DNA of 64,000 nt from Candidatus Binatia bacterium (GTDB lineage: Bacteria; Desulfobacterota; Binatia; UBA12015), in the NCBI GenBank assembly GCA_036563615.1, contig DATCMB010000021.1, positions 1 through 64,000 on the forward strand, given 5' to 3'. The position numbers and the translations under genes were made by a program. Each line of letters starts with the position of its first letter. Position 1 is the stretch's first letter. The notes beneath the pieces are model-generated. The model did no database searches and was not told the origin of the DNA. It worked only from the letters and a program-made list of their open reading frames with translations. Positions 17,099-24,324 of this stretch are shown piece by piece.

Positions 17099-18757
17099 AT
17101 GCGTCGGCGCTTGCTCTGGCTCCTCGCGGCGGTCGCGGTGCTCGGCCTCGCCGGCGCCCTCGCCTTCCAGCGCTACTGGTACTACCTGCCCGGCCTGCTC
17201 GCGGAGCTTCGCGATCCGGTGCAGCCGAACCGCGAGGTCGCGTGGGAAAGCGGCCCCGAGACGCCGGGCGCCCCGCCCGGCGAGCGGCCGCCCAACATCG
17301 TCCTCATCGTCGCCGACGACCTCGGCTACAACGACATCACGCTCTCGGGCGGCGGGGTCGCGAACGGTGCCGTCCCGACGCCGAACATCGACGCGCTCGC
17401 GAAGGAAGGCGCGAACTTGACGCAGTCCTACGCCGGCAACGCGACGTGCGCGCCCTCGCGCGCGGCGATCATGACCGGACGCTACGCGACGCGCTTCGGC
17501 TTCGAGTTCACGCCCGCACCGCTCCAGTTCGCGCGTCTCCTGGGCCACACGCTGAACGGCGAGCACCCGCCGATCTACCACGCCGAGCGCGAGAAGGACG
17601 TGCCGCCGATGGCGGAGATGGTCGTGCCGGCGAGCGAGATCACGCTGCCGCAGCTCCTGAAGACCCGGGGCTACCGCACGCTGATGCTCGGCAAGTGGCA
17701 CCTCGGCGAGACGCCGACGGCGCGGCCCGAGGCGCGCGGCTTCGACGAGTTCCTGGGCTTCCTCTCGGGCGCGTCGCTGTACGCGCCGGTGAACGATCCC
17801 GACGTCGTCGAGTCGCGGCAGGACTTCGACCCGATCGACAAGTTCCTGTGGGCGAACCTGCCCTTCGCGGTCGTCAAGAACGACGAGCCCGGCCGCTTCG
17901 CGCCGTCGAAGTACATGACGGATTACCTCGCCGAGGAAGCCGCGAAGGCGATCACCGCGAACCGCAACCGTCCCTTCTTCCTCTACGTGGCGTTCAACGC
18001 GCCGCACACGCCGCTCCAGGCGCTCAAGTCCGACTACGACGCGCTCGCCGGCATCGAGGACCATCGCCTGCGCGTCTACGGCGCCATGATCCGCGCGCTC
18101 GACCGCGGCGTCGGCACCATCATGGAGAGCCTGCGGGCGAACGGCCTCGACGAGAACACGCTGGTCATCTTCACGAGCGACAACGGCGGCGCGCACTACG
18201 TGGGCCTGCCCGACGTCAACAAGCCCTTCCGCGGCTGGAAGGCGACCTTCTTCGAGGGCGGCATCCGCGTGCCGATGCTCGTGCGCTGGCCCGCGCGCAT
18301 CGCGCCCGGCACCGTGCTCGGCGGCGCGGTCGGGCACGTCGACATCTTCGCGACCGCCGCCGCGGCGGCCGGCGCCGAGCTGCCGCGCGACCGCGTGGTC
18401 GACGGCGTCGACCTGCTGCCCTTCCTCACCGGCGTCGAGAGCGGCGCGCCGCACCAGACGCTGTTCTGGCGCTCGGGCGGCTACTGGGTGCTGCTCGACG
18501 GCCGCTGGAAGCTGCAGCGCGCGGAGCATCCGGACAAGGTGTGGCTGTTCGACCTCGAGAACGACCCGACGGAGAAGACCAACCTCGCCGAGACGCGCCC
18601 GGACGTCCGCGACGCGATGCTCGCGAAGCTCGCGCAGATCGACGCCGAGCAGGCGAAGCCGCTGTGGCCGTCGCTGCTCGAGGGCGCGATCGTCATCGAC
18701 CGCCCGCTCGACACGCCCGCGGTGCCCGGCGAGGAGTACGTCTACTGGTCGAACTGA
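17099..18757 (+). CDS. arylsulfatase-type sulfatase, membrane-anchored or exported
   Basis: A 552-residue type I sulfatase of the alkaline-phosphatase superfamily. An N-terminal helix (RRRLLWLLAAVAVLGLAGALAF) acts as signal anchor. VADDLGYND supplies the first metal-binding aspartates; CAPSRAAIMTGRY carries the C-x-P-S-R motif whose Cys117 would be converted to formylglycine by a maturation enzyme not present here. GKWHLGE, FTSDNGG and GGIRVPM are further family signatures. It hydrolyses a sulfate ester, probably in the periplasm; the substrate is unknown. The ATG at 17099 is chosen over an in-frame 16931 start because the anchor begins here and AGGTGAG lies 7 nt upstream. The gene appears regulated by the palindrome upstream. 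Confidence 0.92.
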   Translation: MRRRLLWLLAAVAVLGLAGALAFQRYWYYLPGLLAELRDPVQPNREVAWESGPETPGAPPGERPPNIVLIVADDLGYNDITLSGGGVANGAVPTPNIDALAKEGANLTQSYAGNATCAPSRAAIMTGRYATRFGFEFTPAPLQFARLLGHTLNGEHPPIYHAEREKDVPPMAEMVVPASEITLPQLLKTRGYRTLMLGKWHLGETPTARPEARGFDEFLGFLSGASLYAPVNDPDVVESRQDFDPIDKFLWANLPFAVVKNDEPGRFAPSKYMTDYLAEEAAKAITANRNRPFFLYVAFNAPHTPLQALKSDYDALAGIEDHRLRVYGAMIRALDRGVGTIMESLRANGLDENTLVIFTSDNGGAHYVGLPDVNKPFRGWKATFFEGGIRVPMLVRWPARIAPGTVLGGAVGHVDIFATAAAAAGAELPRDRVVDGVDLLPFLTGVESGAPHQTLFWRSGGYWVLLDGRWKLQRAEHPDKVWLFDLENDPTEKTNLAETRPDVRDAMLAKLAQIDAEQAKPLWPSLLEGAIVIDRPLDTPAVPGEEYVYWSN

Positions 18758-18855
18758 CGCCGCCCGCCGTGGCTTGACGCCCGGCTCACATCCTGACGCG
18801 CTCACGTCGTTCCGCTGCGCGCGCGCGGCGCGCACGAGACGCGGCGTCGTCGCGG

Positions 18856-18884
18856 TTGACAGCCTTCTCCGACGCGCCCTAAGT
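18856..18884 (+). promoter_or_regulatory. sigma70-like promoter for the GMC oxidoreductase operon
   Basis: TTGACA at 18856-18861, a 17-nt spacer and CTAAGT at 18879-18884, 43 bp ahead of the first start codon. The -35 is a perfect consensus; the -10 is weak. Confidence 0.45.
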
Positions 18885-18927
18885 GTCGTGCCCTCGTAGG
18901 AAGCGTCCGACGAGAGCACCGAGCACG

Positions 18928-19833
18928 ATGGCGATCCTCTACCGACGCAGGACCGTCCTGCAGCTCCTCGCCGCAACCGGCGCCGCGACCGCGCTGCCGT
19001 GGCTGCCCGGCTGCAGCGACCGCGCGACGAGCAGCACGCCGGCGCGCTTCTTCACGCCGGAGGAGCGCGCGGTGATCGAGCAGCTCGCCGCGGCGGTGGT
19101 GCCCGAGGGCGGCACGGTCGGCGCGCTCGGCACCGACGCGGTCGAGTACATCGACCGCTGGCTCGCGGCCTTCGACGACGATCCGCCGCAGGTCTACCGC
19201 AGCGGACCGTTCAGCGGCCGCACGCCGTTTCCCGATTCCGCGACCGGCCAGCCGAGCGAGCGCTTCCCAGAGAACGACTTCCTCGACGTCCTGCCGCTGA
19301 CGCGCCTGCAGGAGCTGTCGTTTCGCATCGAGCTGCTCGGCGCGGCGTCGGTTCCGAACGGAGCGGTGAACGCGGCGCTCGCGGCGAGCGATCCCGACGC
19401 GCCGCTCACCGGCACGTGGCCCGGGCTGCAGGCGCTCTACCGCCAAGCCGTCGTCGATCTGAACGCGTACGCCAGAGAGCAGGGCGCGCCCGACTTCGCC
19501 GCGCTCGACGACGCGCAGAAGCTCGCCGCGCTGAACGCGACCGACCATCGCTTCGTCGACGCGTTCCTCGCGCACCTCGCGGAGGGCATGTTCTCGGCGC
19601 CCGAGTACGGCGGCAACCGCGGCCTCGCGGGCTGGCGCGACTACACCTTCGACGGCGACAGCCAGCCGCTCGGCCACACGCTCTTCGACGCGACCACCGA
19701 GACGCTCTACGACCGCCCCGACCAGCCGAACCAGACGCTCGATCCCGCACGGCCGAACGACGGCCTCGAGCCCGAGGTCGAGAGGTTCGTCGACGTGATC
19801 ACGCGCGTCCAGGGCGGCGTGCGCTTCTTCTGA
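18928..19833 (+). CDS. gluconate 2-dehydrogenase subunit 3-like protein (Tat-exported)
   Basis: A 301-residue protein with a Tat-like leader (YRRRTVLQLLAATGAATALPWLPGC) that could also be lipidated at Cys. FFTPEERAVIEQLAAAVVPEG is the typical start of the gluconate-2-dehydrogenase subunit 3 family, the small companion of membrane-bound flavin (GMC) dehydrogenases. YGGNRGLAGWRDYTFDG is the family's conserved YGG-N-xx-GW segment near the C-terminus. It is followed 17 bp later by the GMC oxidoreductase gene, the expected partner: subunit 3 carries the folded flavoprotein through the Tat system. Confidence 0.9.
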   Translation: MAILYRRRTVLQLLAATGAATALPWLPGCSDRATSSTPARFFTPEERAVIEQLAAAVVPEGGTVGALGTDAVEYIDRWLAAFDDDPPQVYRSGPFSGRTPFPDSATGQPSERFPENDFLDVLPLTRLQELSFRIELLGAASVPNGAVNAALAASDPDAPLTGTWPGLQALYRQAVVDLNAYAREQGAPDFAALDDAQKLAALNATDHRFVDAFLAHLAEGMFSAPEYGGNRGLAGWRDYTFDGDSQPLGHTLFDATTETLYDRPDQPNQTLDPARPNDGLEPEVERFVDVITRVQGGVRFF

Positions 19834-19850
19834 GCTTGACGAGGCCCGCG

Positions 19851-21575
19851 ATGGCGCTTCCCTCCCGCGTCCCGAACGTGCTCGGCGAGACGAGCCTCGA
19901 CCGCTTCGACGCGATCGTGATCGGCTTCGGCGCGGGCGGCGGCGCGGCGACGCGCGTGCTCGCGACCAACGGGCTCAAGGTCTGCGTGCTCGAGGCCGGC
20001 AACAACTACTTCCTCGGCCTCGACGACCCCGCGCCCGGCAACCCGGTGTCGCTGTTCTCGAACGACGAGCTCAAGATGACCGCGCGCGAGCTGATCCGCC
20101 AGCAGGCGCGCATCGAGCCGCGCACCTTCCGCGAGTCGGAGGCGGACGGTCCGCGCAAGCTGATCGGCGCGGTGCAGAACCTGCCGAAGACGGTCGGCGG
20201 CGGCTGGGTGCACGCCGACATGAAGACGCCGCGCTTCACCGAGTTCGACTTCCACCTGGGCACGCTGCTCGGCGACGTCCCCGGCGCGAGCTTCGCCGAC
20301 TGGCCGCTCGATTACTGGGAGCTCGAGCCGTTCTACGGCGCGGCCGAGCGCCTGCTCGGCGTCGCGGGCGACGCCGACGCCGATCCGTTCGCCTCGCCGC
20401 GCTCGGGGCCGTACCCGATGCCGCCTGGCGCGCGGATGTACGTCGACAACCTGCTCTCGGAGGGCGCGCGCAAGCTCGGGCTGCACCCGTACCCGTTCCC
20501 CGGCGCGCAGAACACGCGCTTCTACCGCGGCCGTCCGCCGTGCAACGACTGTGGCTTTTGCAGCGGCTACGGCTGCCCGATCAACGCCAAGGGCTCGGTC
20601 GCGATGCAGCGCGACGCGCTGCTCACCGGCAACGTGCAGGTGCGCTACAACTCGATCGCGACGCGGCTCGTGACCGACGCCTCGGGTCGCCGCGTCGTCC
20701 GCGTCGAGTACCTCGACCCCGACGGCAACCCCGCGAGCGTCGCCGCCGACCACGTGCTGCTCGCCGCGAGCCCGATCGAGTCGACGCGCCTCTTGCTGCT
20801 GTCGGATCCCGGCGGACCGGGGCTCGGCAACTCCTCGGGGCTCGTCGGGCGGAACCTGATGTTCCACCACCAGACGATCGGCGTCGGCATCTACCGCGAG
20901 GACCTGCACGGCGAGCGCGGCAAGTCGGTGTCGGGCGGCTTCTCCGACTTCCGCGGCGTGCCGAACGATCCGAACCGTCCGCTCGGCGGCGTCGTCGAGT
21001 TCGGCACCAACTCGGAGAAGATCGTCGACGCGCTCCAGTACATGCGCCTCGGCTTCCGCGGCGAGACGCTCAAGAGCTTCCTGCGCTCGAGCCCGTTCGG
21101 ACGCCACATCGCGGTGCTGATCATGCAAGGCGAGGACGCGCCGCAGCCGACCAACCGCGTCGACCTCGACCCCGACGTCAAGGACATCCACGGCCTGCCG
21201 GTGCCGCGCATCACCTACGCGCCGCACCCCTTCGAGATCATGGCGCGAATGTTCTACGGCCCGAAGCTGATCGAGCTGCACGGCGCGGCCGGTGCGCAGT
21301 TCGCCTTCGTCGCGCCGAACTACGACGGCGGCCCGACGCCGACGACGTCGCACATCATGGGCACGATGCGCATGGGCAACGACCCGAAGCTGTCGGTCAC
21401 CGACCGCTTCTGCCGCTTCCACGACGTCGAGAACCTCTACAGCGCCGACGGCGCGCCGTTCCCGACCGGCTCGGGCTACAACCCGACCTTGACGATCCAG
21501 GCGCTCGCGATGCGCACCGCGGGCGCGATCGTCGACCCGTTGCGCCCCGAGGCGGTGATCGAAAAAGACGCTTGA
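19851..21575 (+). CDS. GMC-family flavoprotein oxidoreductase (large subunit)
   Basis: A 574-residue GMC oxidoreductase. GFGAGGGAA (residues 25-33) begins the FAD-binding Rossmann fold and VLEAG ends its second strand; VGGGWVHA matches the GG-x-h-x-x FAD loop. A Cys-rich stretch CNDCGFCSGYGC follows, as in the glucose/gluconate-dehydrogenase branch. The C-terminal SADGAPFPTGSGYNP plus LTIQALAMRTA gives the second GMC signature; HH in LMFHHQT and the C-terminal HIMGTMRMG are near the catalytic region. It oxidises an alcohol, sugar or sterol-type substrate and should pass electrons via its subunit 3 partner to a membrane cytochrome; none lies next to it. No own signal peptide, consistent with hitch-hiker export. 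Confidence 0.92.
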   Translation: MALPSRVPNVLGETSLDRFDAIVIGFGAGGGAATRVLATNGLKVCVLEAGNNYFLGLDDPAPGNPVSLFSNDELKMTARELIRQQARIEPRTFRESEADGPRKLIGAVQNLPKTVGGGWVHADMKTPRFTEFDFHLGTLLGDVPGASFADWPLDYWELEPFYGAAERLLGVAGDADADPFASPRSGPYPMPPGARMYVDNLLSEGARKLGLHPYPFPGAQNTRFYRGRPPCNDCGFCSGYGCPINAKGSVAMQRDALLTGNVQVRYNSIATRLVTDASGRRVVRVEYLDPDGNPASVAADHVLLAASPIESTRLLLLSDPGGPGLGNSSGLVGRNLMFHHQTIGVGIYREDLHGERGKSVSGGFSDFRGVPNDPNRPLGGVVEFGTNSEKIVDALQYMRLGFRGETLKSFLRSSPFGRHIAVLIMQGEDAPQPTNRVDLDPDVKDIHGLPVPRITYAPHPFEIMARMFYGPKLIELHGAAGAQFAFVAPNYDGGPTPTTSHIMGTMRMGNDPKLSVTDRFCRFHDVENLYSADGAPFPTGSGYNPTLTIQALAMRTAGAIVDPLRPEAVIEKDA

Positions 21576-21666
21576 TTCGACCGCCGGAGGCCGCACCACC
21601 ACGCGATCGCGCCACTCGAGGACGCTCGACCTTGCGCCGCGGCCGCGCGTCGTCCAAGCCTGCTGC

Positions 21667-22743
21667 GTGAGCCGGCTCGCCCATCACCTCCGTGACGTCG
21701 GCGCCTTCTGCTGGCGCGTCACGCCCCCGCGCCTGCGCCGCACGGAGCTCCTGCGCAAGCTGTTCGGCAGCGCCGCGCTGCGCGTGCGCTACCGCACCGG
21801 TCCGCGCTTCACCGAGGCGATCCTGCGCTGGATGGAGCCGAACCGCGGGCACGTGATGTACGACACCTGGCTCGACTACGCGCTCAGCACGAACCTGCGC
21901 GGCGCGCAGGTCGTCGAGATGCTGCAGCAGTACCAGCCGGTGCGCGGACGGCGCGCGCTCGACGTCGGCTGCGCCTACGGCGGCTTCAGCGTCGCCTTCG
22001 CAGAAGCCGGCGGCGAGGCGGTCGGCATCGACCTCAACGACGAGCTGCTCGCGTTCGCGGCGCTGAACGTCGCCGACCGGCGCGCTCCGGTGACGCTGGC
22101 GCGCGTCGACGTCACCGACGTGCAGCGCATGGCCGATCTCGGACGCTTCGACTTCGTCACCTGCAGCGACGTCATCGAGCACGTGAATGACGTGCCGGCC
22201 GCGCTCACGAGCCTCGCCGCCGCGCTGCACCCCGGCGGCATCCTGCACCTGCAGATCCCGAACGGCGAGTCCTCCGCGGCCGTGCTGAAGGATCCGCACT
22301 TCCAGGCGTTCGGCATCACGCTGCTCGAGGGCGAGGACGCGCAGCGCTACTTCGCGGAGGGGCGCTTCGGCCAGGCGTACGACGTCGGCTTCTACCTGCG
22401 CCTCGAGGACTACGCGGCGATGCTCGCGCAGCGCGGCGTGACGCTGGTCGGCGGCGACGTGCGCAACCCGCCGGCCGATCCCGAGGCGGCGCGCCAGCGG
22501 GTCGAGGGCCACCTGCCGGAGATCGAGGCGGCGCTCGCGCGTACGGCGTCCGACGAGCGCCTCTCGGAGACGACGCGACGCACGCTGCACGACGCGGTCG
22601 CGCGCTGGCTCGACGGCGTGCGCGCCGGGCTCGCGGGCATCGCGGACGAGCGCGATCCCGCGCGGCGCGCCGAGCGGCTCGGCGCGTTCGTGCGCCGCTT
22701 CGCGATCGACTGCTGGGACATCGTCGCGCGCAAGACCGCCTGA
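21667..22743 (+). CDS. class I SAM-dependent methyltransferase
   Basis: A 358-residue methyltransferase. ALDVGCAYGGFSVAF (about residues 98-112) is motif I binding SAM, GIDLN ends beta-2, FDFVTCSDVIEHV is motif II with the typical VIEH, and LHPGGILHLQIPNGES is motif III. The C-terminal ~110 residues are helical and Arg/Ala-rich. It starts at GTG 21667 and faces a GT39-type transferase gene across 52 bp. Given the glycan locus that follows, methylation of a sugar or lipid-linked glycan is plausible but unproven. Confidence 0.88.
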   Translation: MSRLAHHLRDVGAFCWRVTPPRLRRTELLRKLFGSAALRVRYRTGPRFTEAILRWMEPNRGHVMYDTWLDYALSTNLRGAQVVEMLQQYQPVRGRRALDVGCAYGGFSVAFAEAGGEAVGIDLNDELLAFAALNVADRRAPVTLARVDVTDVQRMADLGRFDFVTCSDVIEHVNDVPAALTSLAAALHPGGILHLQIPNGESSAAVLKDPHFQAFGITLLEGEDAQRYFAEGRFGQAYDVGFYLRLEDYAAMLAQRGVTLVGGDVRNPPADPEAARQRVEGHLPEIEAALARTASDERLSETTRRTLHDAVARWLDGVRAGLAGIADERDPARRAERLGAFVRRFAIDCWDIVARKTA

Positions 22744-22795
22744 CGAGTTGCAGCTCGTGCGCACGCTTCGCGCGCGCCGCTCGCTCTCGCCATCG

Positions 22796-24244
22796 TCATC
22801 GGGCTCGCGACGACCGGGCTCGAGCCGTGGCCCGGTCCGGCACGCGATCGCCCGCCTCTCGAGCCAGCGCTGCTGGTTGCTCTTTTTGGTGCCGCTCGGA
22901 AAGAAAGCTTCGCGCGCCGCGCGCGCTCTGCACGACCGCAAATCCAGCAAGCAGCGTGAGCGCGTCGAGCATCGGCCAGCGGTAGCGGTCGACGACGATG
23001 AAGATCGACGTCATCGCCGGGAAGTAGGCGGTGAGCCCGATCAGCGTCACCGCAGACGCCATCCAGTAGCGATCGGCCGTCCGCCAAGCCTTCCACGCGA
23101 GCAGCACCGCACCGAGAGCGCCGAGCCCCAGGAGCAGCCAGTACGTCTCGCGCAGCACGTCGGCGACGAGCTCGGAGTTCTCCTTGAGCGGGTGCGGGCC
23201 GGGCAGCGCGTCCCCCGCCGGGGAGCCCGGCGGCGACACGTCGGTCGCGAAGATCGCCCAGTACGCGATCTCGAAGTTGGTGAAGACGAAGAGGTACGTC
23301 CGCAGCTTCGCGAAGTAGAGCTGCGCCGCACGCAAGGGATTCGCCTTGATCCAGCGACGTCCCTCGTCGGCCGCGATCGCGTCGACCTGAGCCTCCGTGG
23401 CGCCGATCGCGTCGGGGCGCACGGCCGCGAGCTGCTCGAGCCAGTCCTGCGTCCAGCCTCCGGTCGCGCGATCGTTGTTGCCCATGAAGAGGTTCATGCC
23501 GGCGTTCATGCTCGACACCGTGAAGCGGTCGAGCACGATCGCGTTGCGGGTGCCCCACGGCAGCAGCACCGCGTAGAGGCCGATCAGAACGAGCGCGGTT
23601 TCGGCGAGAAGAGCGCGCGGCCGCTTGCCTGCGACCAAGGACGCAACGGGCCAGAAGACCCACACGAAGCCGCCGACGGGCCGCGACAGCGCCGACACGC
23701 CGAGAACGACGCCGGCCACGAGCGCGCGTCCGAGCGCACGCTCGCTCCGCCACGAGGTGGCGAGCAGCCACACGAAGACGAAGAGCGTCGGCGCGGCCAG
23801 CAGCTCGGTCGCGGAGAGCAGCGAGAGCAGAATTTGCCGGGGATCGAGCGCAAGAAGCACCGCCGCGGCGAGCGCCGCGCCAGCGCCGACCAGCGACCGC
23901 GCGGCGAGCGCCCCGACCACCACCAGGAGCACCGACAGCACGATGCTGATCGCCTTGACCAGCGTCGCCGAGTAGCCGACGACCGCGAACGCGGCGGCGA
24001 GCAGCAGCGGGTAGCCCGGTGCGAACATCGCGGTCGGAGCGCGGGGCGCCCAGTGGTAGCCGCCCTGCTCGACGATCCCCCGCGCAAGATGAACGAAGCT
24101 CCAGAAGTCCGACACCGGCTGCGTCGGGATCCAGAGCACTGCCGCGACCCGCAGGGTCAGGGCGAGAAACGCGACGCCGGCGAGACGCACCGCGAACCTC
24201 CGGTCCGGGTCCGCGCGCGTGCCTCGCGGGGCATCTGCGAGCAT
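22796..24244 (-). CDS. GT39/ArnT-like polytopic glycosyltransferase
   Basis: A 482-residue membrane protein with ~11 hydrophobic helices starting near residue 20. PVSDFWSFVHLARGI in the first periplasmic loop is the acidic motif typical of the PMT/ArnT/GT-C group, and GNNDRATGGWTQDW occurs in the large periplasmic loop near residue 270. Such enzymes transfer a sugar from a polyprenyl-phosphate donor to a lipid or protein outside the membrane. It is divergent from the large glycosyltransferase genes and shares an 80-bp promoter region with them. The C-terminal tail (ARARSSRAR) is basic and cytoplasmic. Confidence 0.85.
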   Translation of the reverse strand: MLADAPRGTRADPDRRFAVRLAGVAFLALTLRVAAVLWIPTQPVSDFWSFVHLARGIVEQGGYHWAPRAPTAMFAPGYPLLLAAAFAVVGYSATLVKAISIVLSVLLVVVGALAARSLVGAGAALAAAVLLALDPRQILLSLLSATELLAAPTLFVFVWLLATSWRSERALGRALVAGVVLGVSALSRPVGGFVWVFWPVASLVAGKRPRALLAETALVLIGLYAVLLPWGTRNAIVLDRFTVSSMNAGMNLFMGNNDRATGGWTQDWLEQLAAVRPDAIGATEAQVDAIAADEGRRWIKANPLRAAQLYFAKLRTYLFVFTNFEIAYWAIFATDVSPPGSPAGDALPGPHPLKENSELVADVLRETYWLLLGLGALGAVLLAWKAWRTADRYWMASAVTLIGLTAYFPAMTSIFIVVDRYRWPMLDALTLLAGFAVVQSARGARSFLSERHQKEQPAALAREAGDRVPDRATARARSSRAR

Positions 24245-24250
24245 CGCGCG

Positions 24251-24279
24251 TCCCTACCCAGATCGCGTAGCAACGTCAA
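24251..24279 (-). promoter_or_regulatory. promoter placing a leaderless start for the GT39-like gene
   Basis: Read on the minus strand: TTGACG (24279-24274), 17-nt spacer, TAGGGA (24256-24251), then exactly 6 nt and the ATG at 24244. A transcript would begin at or beside the start codon; no ribosome site is present. Confidence 0.5.
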
Positions 24280-24289
24280 GAGCCTACCG

Positions 24290-24318
24290 TTGAAAGCCGC
24301 GCGTCGCTTGCCTATCGC
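24290..24318 (+). promoter_or_regulatory. promoter placing a leaderless start for the first giant glycosyltransferase
   Basis: TTGAAA (24290-24295), 17-nt spacer, TATCGC (24313-24318), then 6 nt and ATG at 24325. This mirrors the divergent promoter on the other strand and again implies a transcript with no leader. Confidence 0.5.
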
Positions 24319-24324
24319 AGCGCG

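Noticed and set aside
16858-18777. Long plus-strand frame overlapping the sulfatase in another phase
   Set aside because: Arg-rich low-complexity product; the sulfatase frame has all catalytic motifs.
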